Shown: positions 28,682 through 38,845 of the stretch, one piece after another | Position numbering within the stretch: the stretch's first letter is position 1 | How the letters are laid out: every line of letters starts with the position of its first letter | Origin: Cyanobacteria bacterium SBLK | GTDB taxonomy: Bacteria > Cyanobacteriota > Cyanobacteriia > Cyanobacteriales > Spirulinaceae | Direction of reading: 5' to 3' | NCBI GenBank assembly: GCA_017746715.1 | Contig: JAGHZQ010000033.1 | Coordinates: forward strand, 1 to 47,394 | Length of the DNA: 47,394 nucleotides | Notes under the pieces: generated by a model | Database searches by the model: none | What the model was told of the DNA's origin: nothing | What the model saw: the letters and a program-made list of their open reading frames with translations, nothing else | Program-made: the position numbers and the translations under genes

Positions 28682-30055
28682 ATGCACGAGCAAGATTCAA
28701 CCAACGAACTACACACGCAGATTCAGTATCGCTTGATCGAAAAACTAGCCGAGTCAGAGCGTCGCTATCGCGAACTCGTTGAAAATCTGCGAGAGATCGT
28801 CTTCGAAGGCGATCGCGAGGGTCGCTTGACTTTCATCAACAGAGCTTGGACGGAAACCTTGGGCTATTCCGTTAAAGAGTGCGAGGGTCGGCGGTTGGAG
28901 GAATTTATCGATCGCGCCGATACTAAAATCTGGCAATCGACTTTGCAACGGCAAGCGGACTGCTGTTTGGAACTGCGTTTTACCCATCAACAAGGAAACA
29001 CCCTTTGGTTGGAATTATCGCTCCGATTCGTTCGCGATGCCAAACTTTCGGGGTCTCTCGTTGATATCACAGGGCGAAAACAAGCCGAGATCGTTCTCAA
29101 ACAAAGCAATGAGGAATTAGAGACAAAAGTGAGACAAAGAACAAGCGAGCTTACTCATGCCAACCGAGAGCTGACCCATACCCTGCAACAACTGCAACAA
29201 GCGCAAGGACAATTAATTCAGCAAGAGAAAATGTCGAGTTTGGGACAACTCGTTGCCGGAATTGCCCACGAAATCAACAATCCCATCAACTTCGTTCATG
29301 GCAATATCGTTCACGTTCGAGAGTACGCTCGAGATTTATTGGAGTTGGTGCGTCAATATCAACAACATTACCCCCATCCTGTCTTCGACATTCAAAGCCG
29401 GGTTGACGAGATAGATCTCGACTTCATTGGGGAGGATTTACCCAAAACATTATCCTCGATGCAAATGGGGAGCGATCGCATTCGCGAAATTGTTTTATCT
29501 CTTCGCAATTTCTCGCGTTTGAACGAAGCCCAGATCAAAGCGGTTGACATTCATGAAGGACTCAATAATACCCTCGTTATTTTGAACCATCGTCTCAAAG
29601 CACGTCCGGGACGAGGGGCAATTCAAACCATTATCGAGTATGCCGACCTTCCTCTTGTTGAATGTTATGCAGGATTGCTCAACCAAGTGTTTATGAATAT
29701 TCTCGCCAATGCCATTGACGCTCTCGACGAGAAAGATAACAGGCCAATAAAGGCAGAATACGAGAGCGATCGCATTATCTTAAAAACCTCTCGCATTAAC
29801 GAGCAATGGGTAGAAATTGCCATCTCGGATAATGGTCTGGGAATGTCGCCAGAAATTCGCCAACAAATCTTCAATCCTTTCTTTACAACGAAACCTGTTG
29901 GTAAAGGTACGGGAATGGGAATGGCGATTAGCTATCAAGTTGTGACCGAAAGACATGGTGGCAAGTTGGAGTGTTTTTCGACTCCCGATAAAGGTACGAC
30001 ATTTGCAATTCAGATTCCCATTCGATGCGCTGATGTTGTTGATTTCTCTTCTTAA
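28682..30055 (+). CDS. PAS-domain sensor histidine kinase
   Basis: 457 residues, no membrane segment, so cytosolic. One PAS domain (about 26-135, RELVENLREIVFEGDREGRLTFINRAW), a coiled coil, then HisKA with His196 (GIAHEINNPINF) and an HATPase domain with N box (ILANAIDAL), G1 (DNGLGM), F box (FNPFFTTK) and G2 (GKGTGMGMAIS). The HEINNP form is common in cyanobacterial kinases of this class. There is no receiver domain and no regulator gene beside it on the same strand. Its stop codon overlaps that of the convergent Crp/Fnr gene. Confidence 0.9.
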   Translation: MHEQDSTNELHTQIQYRLIEKLAESERRYRELVENLREIVFEGDREGRLTFINRAWTETLGYSVKECEGRRLEEFIDRADTKIWQSTLQRQADCCLELRFTHQQGNTLWLELSLRFVRDAKLSGSLVDITGRKQAEIVLKQSNEELETKVRQRTSELTHANRELTHTLQQLQQAQGQLIQQEKMSSLGQLVAGIAHEINNPINFVHGNIVHVREYARDLLELVRQYQQHYPHPVFDIQSRVDEIDLDFIGEDLPKTLSSMQMGSDRIREIVLSLRNFSRLNEAQIKAVDIHEGLNNTLVILNHRLKARPGRGAIQTIIEYADLPLVECYAGLLNQVFMNILANAIDALDEKDNRPIKAEYESDRIILKTSRINEQWVEIAISDNGLGMSPEIRQQIFNPFFTTKPVGKGTGMGMAISYQVVTERHGGKLECFSTPDKGTTFAIQIPIRCADVVDFSS

Positions 30056-30071
30056 TTCTTAATTCTTAACT
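30051..30071. repeat. Heptamer repeat at convergent stop codons
   Basis: cttaatt, cttaatt, cttaact: three units span the stop codons of both convergent genes (TAA at 30053-30055 and, leftward, TAA at 30052-30054). Confidence 0.7.
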
Positions 30072-30738
30072 TCTCCGAATGAAGCAAACAAATTGTATTA
30101 TCTTCTTCAATGGAAATTAAACCCTGTTGGCGCAATTTTCCCATGAGGCGAGTCACCGTGACGCGAGTAGAACCAATGGCGCTGCCAATTTGAGCATGGG
30201 TTAAAGGATAGGGAAAGCAAAGGCCTTTTTCAACAGTTTGTCCGTATTCTTCCATCAGAAGCGTTAAAAATCCCCAAAGACGATCGATAGTGCGTCGGTG
30301 GCCGAGAGTGGTTAATAATAAAAGTTTGCGCTGATGTTGGTCGCGAAAGAAATCCAGTACGTCCAAGCGAAAATGCGGCCAGTTATCCAGATCGTGCCAA
30401 TACATCCAAATCACCGTAGTCGATTCAACTCGAGCCGAGGCTTTAAAAGTAACGGTAGGGCGATCCGGGATTTCAAAAGGATACCCCGCACCAATTAAAC
30501 CCAAAAAAGTTTCTTCCGATGCTTCTGCATGGGAATGGGGGGAATAGTCGATCGCTTCTGCATTTCCGGCGAGCAGAACCGCACCGCATTGCACGAAATA
30601 CAATAACCCCGGACGGACGGGAATAGATTCGTCTTTGTTAAAAGTGCGATCGCGATAATGATTTTTCGCCCAATCGATCGTTTCTTGCCACTTTAAAAAC
30701 GAAGGGGGCGGGGTTAGGGTAGAGGGTAGAGCATACAT
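30052..30738 (-). CDS. Crp/Fnr family transcriptional regulator
   Basis: 228 residues. The C-terminal winged helix (about 178-222) has LTHAQIGSAIGSTRVTVTRLMGKLRQQGLI, close to the recognition helix of NtcA and other cyanobacterial Crp proteins (GSTRVTVTRL). The N-terminal cNMP-binding-like domain is divergent and lacks the usual FGE..L/RSA phosphate cassette, so it may not bind cAMP. It is not NtcA: the sensor domain and N-terminus differ. Ligand and targets unknown. Confidence 0.85.
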   Translation of the reverse strand: MYALPSTLTPPPSFLKWQETIDWAKNHYRDRTFNKDESIPVRPGLLYFVQCGAVLLAGNAEAIDYSPHSHAEASEETFLGLIGAGYPFEIPDRPTVTFKASARVESTTVIWMYWHDLDNWPHFRLDVLDFFRDQHQRKLLLLTTLGHRRTIDRLWGFLTLLMEEYGQTVEKGLCFPYPLTHAQIGSAIGSTRVTVTRLMGKLRQQGLISIEEDNTICLLHSEKLRIKN

Positions 30739-30775
30739 AACATTTCCCTCAACTCAAAGGCTTCACCTTTTTATT

Positions 30776-31252
30776 TTAACTAAAACCTGCTATTTCCCCT
30801 AATTTTCCCTTGACAACTCGCAAATAATCTCGAGGGGAAAGAAAAATCAAACAGCCTCGCATTCCCGCAGAAACCGCTATGCGATCGAAGGCTTCGGCAA
30901 TTTCATCGACATAAACGGGATATTCTTTTTTACTCGCCAATGCCGTCACGCCACCGCGAATGTATCCCGTGAGGGGTTGCACCTCTTTGAGGGAAACCAT
31001 CTCCATTTTGCGATCGCCCGAGAGTTTCGCCAACGCCTTTAAATCGAGAAAGGCATTCCCCGGAACGACCGCAAAACAAACCCCGTGGCGATCGCCTCGA
31101 ACCACCAGAGTTTTAAACACTTGTTCTGGCGGAAGTCCCACTTTTGTCGCCGTCCCCTCCGCCGCCAGATCTTCGGGATCGACTTCGTATTCGAGGAGTT
31201 CCCAAGCAATTTCCAGATTATCCAACAAGCGGACGGCATTTGTTTTTTTCAT
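30776..31252 (-). CDS. ybaK: Cys-tRNA(Pro)/Cys-tRNA(Cys) deacylase, YbaK/EbsC type
   Basis: 158 residues. Family features are KKTNAVRLLDNLEIAWELLEYEVD, the LPPEQVFKTLVVRGD segment with the conserved Lys, VVPGNAFLDLKALAKLSGDRKMEMV and GYIRGGVTALASKKEYPVYVDE. YbaK hydrolyses Cys mischarged on tRNA(Pro) as a proofreading step. 37 bases separate it from the Crp gene downstream on the same strand. Confidence 0.92.
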   Translation of the reverse strand: MKKTNAVRLLDNLEIAWELLEYEVDPEDLAAEGTATKVGLPPEQVFKTLVVRGDRHGVCFAVVPGNAFLDLKALAKLSGDRKMEMVSLKEVQPLTGYIRGGVTALASKKEYPVYVDEIAEAFDRIAVSAGMRGCLIFLSPRDYLRVVKGKLGEIAGFS

Positions 31253-31348
31253 CGCCAGAAAACAAGAAATTTGAAACCGTACGGGTTAGAGAAAAACCAG
31301 AACGTAGTTAGTAAAGGATAGGGTAACTCATAATTTGCAATTCCATTG

Positions 31349-33268
31349 ATGTCTGCATCTTCCTCAAATAATATGGCTAACTATCATCGCTTGCATCAAG
31401 CCCTCAATGTCGGGTTGCGCCGTCAGATCTTTTTTGCTGTTTGCGATAATACCGGGCTGAGCGATCGCATTTCCGATCGATTGCACGCCTCGGGAGGCGA
31501 TCGCGTTTCTCCTTTGGTGAAACTCACCCTCGATACTAATAATCCTAACTTCCTCGCCGCGATCGCTACCTTTCTCAAACAAAATCCCCATCCCGCCCCT
31601 CACCCCACTTTTGAAATCGTTGGCATTGACAATCTAACTCGTCAGGGTGCAAGCATTCAACAGCGCTTTATTCGCACCTTGCGACGCATCGAACGCCATT
31701 TAACTCAAGTTGAATTCTCCCTGTTGCTCTGGGTGTCTAAACCTTGGTTTAATAATATTCGCCAATCAGTACCGGAATTTTGGCAATGGCATACGGGGAT
31801 TTTTGAATTTTCCGGGGAGATGCCGATGTTAGACAGTCGCAACCCATTGCAACCTTCTGCGATCGCCGAATTTCGCGGAGAGAGCAATGGGATGAATCAT
31901 GGCAATGGGAAAGTGCCGGCCGGGAAATTAAGCCGCAAGGAAGGGGAATTCCCCCTCGTGTCCTTGAAAAAACTCTCCGCCCCCATTACTCCCCTCCCCG
32001 CCACCCCCAAACCCAAAACGCCACCGCCGCCACCGCCACCCCCACCCAAACGCAAACCCTTACCGCCCAATTCTTCTCCTGCAATGGCGGCTCAATATTA
32101 CCTGCAAATTGCCCACCAACATCGCGATCGCATCGCCCGAGGGGACGCGGATCGCGAAACCCTCACCACGGCGATCCGCGCCTACGAACAGGCGTTGCAG
32201 TATCGAGACACCTTTCCCCTCGCGGCAGAAATTTATAACGACTTGGGTAATTTCTACTGGATGCGATCGCGCCGTCCCGATAGTCCGGAACGGGCTTATC
32301 CCGACTTAGAACGCGCTCTGACGATTTATCATGAGGCGATCGCCACTTTGAACGATCGCGAAGCCATGCCCCAAACCTACGCCATGATTCAAAATAATTT
32401 GGGGGCGGCTTATGGGGATATGGCACGCTATCGAGATTTGGCGGAAAATTTGAAACATTCCATTCATGCTTATGAGGAAGCCCTGCGCTATCGCACGGCG
32501 GAAAATAATGCTCTGAAATACGGTTCGACGCAAAATAATTTAGGAACGGCTTACTGGCATTTGGCGCAACATGAGAATGCTCCCGATAATTTGCGCTCTG
32601 CGATCGCTGCCTATCGGGAAGCGGGCAAATATTACGATCCCGAAGGCGATCCCCTCAATTGGGCGATGATTCAAAATAATTTAGGGACGGCGTATTGGAA
32701 TTTATCCCAACATGACAATCGCGAGGCACATTTGCGCTCGGCGATCGATTGTTACGAACAGAGTCTCATTTATCGCACGGGAGAACATGCTCCCAGTGCT
32801 TGCGCGGCAACGCAAAATAATTTAGGGACGGCGTATTGGCATTTAACAGCAACGGAGGGATTGGAATTGACCCTCAAACAAGATTATTTGCAAAGGGCGG
32901 CAGAGGCTTATCAAATTGCCACGAAACTCGCCCATCATCTCGATCGCCAGACTCCCCCGATTAAGGTTAATTTTAACTTTTTAGGGACTTATAATAATCT
33001 CGGTTTGGTGTCCTATCAATTGGGAACCGAGGAACAATTTAGCTTTTCCAAATCGGAACGATTGCAACATTTGGAGGTCTCGTTACAAGCACACCTGCAA
33101 GCCTTAATTAATGTTCTCCAAGATTCCCACAGCTATGAAACGGCACTCAATTATATTATTCGCACCGTCCGCGCTTTTTATCACCATGGGGGGATTGAAG
33201 GGCAAAATCAGGCACTTTCTCAAGTTCCCGGTCAACTTCTGCCGCGATTGCTACCCAATCTCGGATAA
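31349..33268 (+). CDS. Tetratricopeptide-repeat protein
   Basis: 639 residues from ATG 31349. The N-terminal domain (about 1-165; LHQALNVGLRRQIFFAVCDN, RFIRTLRRIERHLTQVEFSLLLWVSKPW) resembles the nucleotide-binding-like heads found before TPR arrays in cyanobacteria, but no Walker motif is visible. A linker with a run of nine prolines follows (about 225-235). From about 255 to 560 it has TPR units, several with the signature QNNLGTAYW. Probable scaffold; partners unknown. Confidence 0.8.
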   Translation: MSASSSNNMANYHRLHQALNVGLRRQIFFAVCDNTGLSDRISDRLHASGGDRVSPLVKLTLDTNNPNFLAAIATFLKQNPHPAPHPTFEIVGIDNLTRQGASIQQRFIRTLRRIERHLTQVEFSLLLWVSKPWFNNIRQSVPEFWQWHTGIFEFSGEMPMLDSRNPLQPSAIAEFRGESNGMNHGNGKVPAGKLSRKEGEFPLVSLKKLSAPITPLPATPKPKTPPPPPPPPPKRKPLPPNSSPAMAAQYYLQIAHQHRDRIARGDADRETLTTAIRAYEQALQYRDTFPLAAEIYNDLGNFYWMRSRRPDSPERAYPDLERALTIYHEAIATLNDREAMPQTYAMIQNNLGAAYGDMARYRDLAENLKHSIHAYEEALRYRTAENNALKYGSTQNNLGTAYWHLAQHENAPDNLRSAIAAYREAGKYYDPEGDPLNWAMIQNNLGTAYWNLSQHDNREAHLRSAIDCYEQSLIYRTGEHAPSACAATQNNLGTAYWHLTATEGLELTLKQDYLQRAAEAYQIATKLAHHLDRQTPPIKVNFNFLGTYNNLGLVSYQLGTEEQFSFSKSERLQHLEVSLQAHLQALINVLQDSHSYETALNYIIRTVRAFYHHGGIEGQNQALSQVPGQLLPRLLPNLG

Positions 33269-33326
33269 TACGGACTTAACAATAAGTTGTTCGGATTTTA
33301 AAAGAGATTGAGGCAGGTATGGGTTT

Positions 33327-34283
33327 TTAAATCCCTTGAAAGCAAACGCAATTTTTACCTTGTGCTTTTGCTTGATACAGGGCTTTACCCACTAAGGCGA
33401 TGGCCTCTTCGGGAATTTGCGCTTGCGTTGGAATGAGACTGGTAACGCCCACACTTAACGTGACTCTTCCCTCGCTCACGCCATGAAGATGAGGAATTTC
33501 TAAAGCGTGAATGGCTTGGCGTATTGCTTCGGCAACAATCAGAGCGCCAAGGCGATCGCTATTGGGCAAAATAATAATAAATTCTTCACCCCCATAACGA
33601 GCAACCAGATCGTAGGGTCGCTTGAGTTGGCAAGCGATCGCTTTTGCCACTCGCTGCAAGCAGCGATCGCCATCCGTCAGCCCATAAGTATCGTTATAGG
33701 CTTTAAACGCATCGAGATCGCACAGAATTAAAGAGAGAGATTTCTCCTCTCGACACAGCCTGCGCCATTCTAACTTTAAACAACAATCAAAATGACGGCG
33801 ATTGGGAAGTTCTGTCAAGCTATCGACTGTCGCCATTTTATGCAGTCTGCGGTTGGCTTCTTCGAGTTGGTCATTTTTGCGCTGTAATTCCCGTTGGAGC
33901 GATCGCAATTTCAACTGATTTTCGATTCTCACTTGTACCTCAGAGAGATTAAAAGGTTTGGTAATATAATCCGCACCTCCTACTTCAAATGCTCGGACTT
34001 TATTAAAAGCAAGCTCTAAAGCACTTAAAAACACGACTGGAATCTCTGAGGTCACGGGATCGGCTTTTAGATATTGACAGACTTCATAACCATCCATTTC
34101 CGGCATGGCAACATCGAGTAAAATTAAATCGGGGCGAGCGCTTTCAGCAACTTGCAAGGCCATTTTTCCATTCGTTACCTTGCGAACTTTATAACCCTGT
34201 TGCGTCAACATCGTATCGAGAATGCGAATATTGTCGGGTTTGTCATCGACGAGGAGAATATCGGCTTTGAATGGTTCGGACAT
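33327..34283 (-). CDS. Response regulator with diguanylate cyclase output (REC-GGDEF)
   Basis: 318 residues from ATG 34283. Receiver domain (about 5-122) with acidic pair VDDK, phospho-acceptor Asp57 (LILLDVAMPEMDG) and the Lys of ITKPFN. A coiled coil leads to a GGDEF domain (about 165-318) with an intact GGEEF signature at 231-235 and FKAYNDTYGLTDGD substrate region, so c-di-GMP synthesis is expected. An RxxD inhibitory site is not obvious before GGEEF. It lies 80 bases downstream of the ethylene-receptor-like kinase on the same strand and is its natural output partner. Confidence 0.92.
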   Translation of the reverse strand: MSEPFKADILLVDDKPDNIRILDTMLTQQGYKVRKVTNGKMALQVAESARPDLILLDVAMPEMDGYEVCQYLKADPVTSEIPVVFLSALELAFNKVRAFEVGGADYITKPFNLSEVQVRIENQLKLRSLQRELQRKNDQLEEANRRLHKMATVDSLTELPNRRHFDCCLKLEWRRLCREEKSLSLILCDLDAFKAYNDTYGLTDGDRCLQRVAKAIACQLKRPYDLVARYGGEEFIIILPNSDRLGALIVAEAIRQAIHALEIPHLHGVSEGRVTLSVGVTSLIPTQAQIPEEAIALVGKALYQAKAQGKNCVCFQGI

Positions 34284-34363
34284 GAGATAAATGCAAGGAA
34301 TCAATGAGTGAGAGCATATTTCTATTTTCCTCTTTCTTGATGGGAAATCCGCAAAGATTGAGG

Positions 34364-37300
34364 TTATTTCTGCAAAACGGCTTTGACGGATTCAAAAATC
34401 AAATCGACGCGAAAATCATCGAGGAGTCTAGAGAGCGATCTCGCCAAAGTCTCCCGATCTTCGTGGATTTCGGCAATTTTTTGTCGCATTTTTTCTTCAT
34501 CGGCAACTGATGCCGCTTGATAAAATTCCTCCAGCCACAATCGAGGTAAATTTGCCAATTTTTCTAAGGAAATTTGGCAATTGGGTTGCGTTGGGGGTTG
34601 TTCGGTCGTGGCTGTTGTCGCATCGTCGTATAGATAGCGAACTCCCAAAAGTTCGCCGATTTTTTCTAGTAAATTTGTTCTTTGAAAAGGCTTGCTGAGA
34701 AAAGCATCGCAACCCGAAGCCCGCATTTGTTCGAGATCGCGATCGAATACGCTGGCAGTTAAGGCAACGATCGGCGTGGGATGCGAGAGAGCATCCATTT
34801 CCTTTTCTTGCAAGCGAATTTGCCGAGTGGCTTCGTCCCCTTCCATCACTGGCATTTTCATATCCATTAAAATGAGGTCGGGTTGCCACTGCTGCCAAAG
34901 GGTAATGGCCATTTCTCCATTTTCCGCTTCTGCAAGCTGGAATCCTAAAGGGACGAGAAGCGATCGCAGCAGCAAGCGATTTTGTCGGTTATCTTCAACA
35001 ATTAAAATTCGATAAACGGGTTGGTCGGGTGCGAGGGCAATGGGTTTAGGGTGTTCCCTCGAGGGATGTTGTTCGGTGGGTTGAAAGGGAAAAGTAAAAG
35101 AAAATATCGTCCCAATGGTTTCAAGATTCGCGCTCTCGGATTGTAACAATTCTTGGGAATGGGGCGAAAAAAGATAACCCCGACTGCTGACTGTTATTTC
35201 TCCCCCCATCAACTCAACAAATTTGCGAGTTAAAGTCAGTCCTAAACCCGTACCTTGTCCGGATTTGCGTCCGCTTTCACTCTGCATGAAAGATTCAAAA
35301 ATATGCGGTAGTTCCTCCGGTGCAATCCCCACTCCCGTGTCTCGAATTTCAAAGTAAATTTTGTTATTGGTTATTGGTTGTTGCTTGGCTTCTTCATGGG
35401 TGACGGGTGACGCTTCAGCAAGCTCAGCGCATCCCTGGTGACGCTTCGGCAAGCTCAGCGCATCCCTGGTGACTGATAACGCAATACTCCCTTCTCGGGT
35501 GAATTTCATGGCGTTACCTAACAGATTGATCAGGATTTGTCTTAACTTCCTTTCATCGCCGACGATCGCGGCAGGTAAATCGGGAGGGCGATCGAAAGAA
35601 AATTGGAGGCTTTTGGATTGCGTTTGGAATTGAAACATGCTGTAAAGATTATCCAACAGGCGATCGAGACGAAACGCCGTTTCTTCAAGGGCAATTTGTC
35701 CGGCTTCAATTCTCGACATTGAAAGAATGTCATCGATTAAATTTAAAAGATGTTCGCCACTGCGTTCGATCGCGCCGATAAATTCTCGCTGTTCCCCGGG
35801 CAACGTTTCGTCTTGATGCAAAATCTGCGAAAAACCGATGATGACATTGAGGGGAGTCCGCAACTCGTGACTCATGGCCGAGAGAAACTGACTTTTCGCT
35901 AAATTAGCGGCTTCGGCGGCTTCTTTGGCTTGTTGTAAAGCAATATTGGCTAAATGGCGATTGATTCCCAATGCAATGCTGTTGGCAACAGAATTTAAAG
36001 CGTGCAGAATCGTATCGGAAAAATTCTGGCGATCGCACAGCAAAAGAATCCCGATCGCTTTTTCGCTAACGAAGAGGGGATAGATGGCGATTGCCCTCAA
36101 TCCATACCGATGCAGCCAATCCGGACAGCAGATATTTTCTTCATCGATCGCGCTATTGCAAATATAGGGTTGCTTTTGCGCCAGAATGAGATCGAGATTG
36201 AATTCCTCGTCGAGTTTACGATCGCATTCTTCTAAAATACGGGTTTCCCCCGCGATCGCTTGTTGTTGGAAGGAATCTCCTTCAATCGTCCAAATACAAG
36301 TTAAAGCCGTGTTGAGATTTCTCGCCAAACCCAAAGCGCAACATTCCAACGTATCTTGTAAATCTTGATTTCTTGTCAGCGCAATACCGATCTCTGCATC
36401 TAGGGAAGCAAGGCGCATTTGCTCGAAGAGGGCGATCTCTGCTTGCTTTTTTTCACTAATATCGCGAACGATTAAAAGAACCTCATTTTCTCCGCTCGGG
36501 GCAATTCGCACTTCTTCGTCATAACAGCGATTGCCAATCTCGATTCGCTGTTCGTATACTTGCAATGAGCGAGTGTCTAGAGCTTTTGCGATCGCGTGCA
36601 TTTGCAACGGAACTAAAGATTTCGGTAAAACTTGGGAAACTTGCTTGCCGAGGCGATTCCCACATAAAAGCTCGGGATTATATTTGGCAGGAATATAATC
36701 GAGATAATAGCCGTCGCGATCGATTCGCAGCATTAAATCGGGAATAGCGGTAAGAATTCCGCGATTGCGGGCTTCGTTTTGGCGCAGGGCAAATTCTATT
36801 TGTTTGCGCGGGGTAATATCCCGAGCGATCCAAATGGCGCGATCGCTGGAAATCGGCGCAATGCTGGCAGAAAACCATCGCTCTTCTCGATTTTCTATGA
36901 GGAAATAATCGAGAACGATCGGTTCTTGGGTGACGAGGACTTGTCGGACTTTCTCTCGGTATTCTGCCACGCGATCGCCTCCGAGGACGTGTTCGACGGT
37001 GCGATCGATTGCGGGGTTTTCCTCTGTTTCTGCTGCCAATACCGGACGAGTGGGGGGAATTTCTATCACTTGGCATTCTCGATCGAGGACGAGAATAATG
37101 TCGGTTACGGCTTCAAGAATCGAGCGAATATAGGTTTCCGAAGCCGATAATTTTTGCGTTAGGATTTTGCGTTCTTCAATTTCGCCCTCTAATTTGTGAT
37201 TGACTTCTTGAAGGGTTTGCGTGCGTTCTGCCACCCGTTCTTCTAAATCTTGATTGAGTTGGCGCACCTGTTGTTCGGCAATGCGGCGATCGCGAATTTG

Positions 37301-37711
37301 CTGCTTTAAGTCTTGATTGAGTTGGTGGAGTCGAGAGGGGCTGGGTAGGGCAAGGGCTCGGGGAATGGCGGGAAAAAGTTCCAAAACCGTATAGAGGGAC
37401 ACCAGAGCTGTTATGGCTTTAATGATGCCCGATAGCCAATAATGAGGATGCCAAAGGGTCCAGATTGCCATGAGATGGGTGGTGCCGCAAGTGACGATAA
37501 ACGCTCCAAAAAGGACGAATAAGCCTTTAAACGGTACATCTTCCCGTTGGCGAATAAAATACACCAACATGAGAGGAATGCAGTAATAGGAAAGGGCGAT
37601 CGCGAAATCGGCGCTAATGTGCAATCCAACCAATGGGGTTTGCCAAAGATAGCAATGTCCGTGAGGAATATAATGATTGGGAGAAATTACGGTTTGCCAA
37701 AAATTATTCAT
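34364..37711 (-). CDS. Ethylene-receptor-like hybrid histidine kinase (EBD-PAS-PAS-GAF-HK-REC)
   Basis: 1115 residues from ATG 37711. Residues 25-115 are three membrane helices matching the ethylene-binding domain of plant ETR1. With a constant offset of 10, the binding residues all align: Asp35, Tyr42, Ile45, Pro46, Cys75 and His79 ([17 protein letters not shown]1 Asp25, Tyr32, Ile35, Pro36, Cys65, His69). The Cys and His hold the copper cofactor. Coiled coil, two PAS domains (about 196-315, 330-450), a GAF domain (about 455-605), HisKA His615 (SHELRTPLN), HATPase, and a receiver with Asp950 ([11 protein letters not shown]) follow. A repeat-encoded insert lies in the ATPase domain. Synechocystis SynEtr1 (Slr1212) is the known cyanobacterial relative, with a different downstream part. 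ATG 37711 has aggg upstream; a GTG at 37753 is less likely. Confidence 0.92.
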   Translation of the reverse strand: MNNFWQTVISPNHYIPHGHCYLWQTPLVGLHISADFAIALSYYCIPLMLVYFIRQREDVPFKGLFVLFGAFIVTCGTTHLMAIWTLWHPHYWLSGIIKAITALVSLYTVLELFPAIPRALALPSPSRLHQLNQDLKQQIRDRRIAEQQVRQLNQDLEERVAERTQTLQEVNHKLEGEIEERKILTQKLSASETYIRSILEAVTDIILVLDRECQVIEIPPTRPVLAAETEENPAIDRTVEHVLGGDRVAEYREKVRQVLVTQEPIVLDYFLIENREERWFSASIAPISSDRAIWIARDITPRKQIEFALRQNEARNRGILTAIPDLMLRIDRDGYYLDYIPAKYNPELLCGNRLGKQVSQVLPKSLVPLQMHAIAKALDTRSLQVYEQRIEIGNRCYDEEVRIAPSGENEVLLIVRDISEKKQAEIALFEQMRLASLDAEIGIALTRNQDLQDTLECCALGLARNLNTALTCIWTIEGDSFQQQAIAGETRILEECDRKLDEEFNLDLILAQKQPYICNSAIDEENICCPDWLHRYGLRAIAIYPLFVSEKAIGILLLCDRQNFSDTILHALNSVANSIALGINRHLANIALQQAKEAAEAANLAKSQFLSAMSHELRTPLNVIIGFSQILHQDETLPGEQREFIGAIERSGEHLLNLIDDILSMSRIEAGQIALEETAFRLDRLLDNLYSMFQFQTQSKSLQFSFDRPPDLPAAIVGDERKLRQILINLLGNAMKFTREGSIALSVTRDALSLPKRHQGCAELAEASPVTHEEAKQQPITNNKIYFEIRDTGVGIAPEELPHIFESFMQSESGRKSGQGTGLGLTLTRKFVELMGGEITVSSRGYLFSPHSQELLQSESANLETIGTIFSFTFPFQPTEQHPSREHPKPIALAPDQPVYRILIVEDNRQNRLLLRSLLVPLGFQLAEAENGEMAITLWQQWQPDLILMDMKMPVMEGDEATRQIRLQEKEMDALSHPTPIVALTASVFDRDLEQMRASGCDAFLSKPFQRTNLLEKIGELLGVRYLYDDATTATTEQPPTQPNCQISLEKLANLPRLWLEEFYQAASVADEEKMRQKIAEIHEDRETLARSLSRLLDDFRVDLIFESVKAVLQK
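35406..35467. repeat. 31-bp tandem duplication inside the kinase gene
   Basis: ggtgacgcttc(a/g)gcaagctcagcgcatccct occurs twice back to back with one mismatch and is followed by another ggtgac. It encodes the extra [19 protein letters not shown] segment in the ATPase domain. Confidence 0.9.
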
Positions 37712-37759
37712 CGATCGCCCTATAAATTCATTTATTTCCTTTCTAACACGCACTTCTCA

Positions 37760-38821
37760 ATGATTCTAAAATGTTCTACCCGCAAAACGCGCTTCTTTCA
37801 AGGATTTTTCGCGACCTTGTTTCTCCCTTTCTTTTTAGAGATAACTGGCGATCGCGCCCTCTCTCAAACCCCCATTTATCCCAGTCCCATCCCTCCGTCG
37901 GAGAGGGATATTTTTCCCCCGGTTCCTCGATGTTTTCCTAATCTTGCTCTCCCACCCCGTCCTATTCTGCTTCCAGCCGTTCTATTTTTACCGGGAGAGG
38001 AGCTTTTCGGAGACCTTGCCCTCGAGTACAGTCGCCTCGGAAAACAACAACAAGTTCTTGTCTTATTGGAAAATATTACGCGTAACGAGAGCAAAGTTGT
38101 AATACTGCTCCAGTTGGCTGAAATCTATCGCGAGAGGGAAAATTTCGCCGATGCGATCGGGAATCTCGATCGCGCTTTGGCTATCCTTCGCACTGAAGAA
38201 AATATGCGCTTACTTGCGTTTATCGCCCTTGAGTTTATTCGAGTCGGACAAGTTGAAAAAAGTCTTGCGATCGCGCGAGATCTCGATGAAACTTGGCAAG
38301 CGAATCTTCTCCAAAGAATCGCTTTTAATATGATTTCTACGGGACAAATCGAGCGAGTCCATCAAATGACTTTGACGTTGACGGAAAATCGCGATCGCAT
38401 TGAGATTTGGAGCGAGATCTTCCGAACTTATTTCGAGGAAGACCCTGCAAAAGCTGTCTCTTTTCTACAACAAATTCCCGATGAGTGCGATCGCGATCGG
38501 GTGATTTACAAAGCGATCGAACGGGGATGGGATGGGGGAGAAAATGCGCGGGAATTGCTCGATTTAATTGAGAGTTCTCGCATGCAAGAGCTTTCTCGCA
38601 TTAAAATTGCTACCCATCTTGCAGAAAGCGGACGATTCGAGCAAGCCTTAGTCATTACCGAATCTATTTCGGCTTTTGCACCTCGCGCTCGCGCGCTTAT
38701 TGCGATCGCTGCCAGTTTGAGGCAAAACGGACAAGAAGAGCGAGCTGCACAAATTCTCGATCGCGCTCGGAAAATTACTGAAAATTTGGGGAGACCCGGT
38801 AGCTGGGGGCGTTTAAATTAG
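37760..38821 (+). CDS. Exported helical-repeat protein
   Basis: 353 residues from ATG 37760. The first 38 residues form a long basic signal peptide (FFQGFFATLFLPFFLEITGDRALSQ), cleavage probably after ALS. A Pro-rich linker follows, then helical repeats of about 35 residues resembling TPR (YRERENFADAIGNLDRALAILRT; NGQEERAAQILDRARKI). No enzyme motif. An upstream frame to 37547 overlaps the divergent kinase gene and has no signal-like start, so I reject it. The two divergent starts are 48 bases apart and must share a compact promoter region. Confidence 0.75.
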   Translation: MILKCSTRKTRFFQGFFATLFLPFFLEITGDRALSQTPIYPSPIPPSERDIFPPVPRCFPNLALPPRPILLPAVLFLPGEELFGDLALEYSRLGKQQQVLVLLENITRNESKVVILLQLAEIYRERENFADAIGNLDRALAILRTEENMRLLAFIALEFIRVGQVEKSLAIARDLDETWQANLLQRIAFNMISTGQIERVHQMTLTLTENRDRIEIWSEIFRTYFEEDPAKAVSFLQQIPDECDRDRVIYKAIERGWDGGENARELLDLIESSRMQELSRIKIATHLAESGRFEQALVITESISAFAPRARALIAIAASLRQNGQEERAAQILDRARKITENLGRPGSWGRLN

Positions 38822-38845
38822 CTTCATTTTGATGATTTTTTTCTC

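Noticed and set aside
36678..37076. Arg/Ser-rich leftward frame inside the ethylene-receptor-like kinase
   Set aside because: Low-complexity shadow frame of the PAS region; not protein-like.
37547..37759. Upstream extension of the exported repeat protein
   Set aside because: It lies opposite the 5' coding part of the ethylene-receptor-like kinase and removes the signal peptide from the N-terminus.
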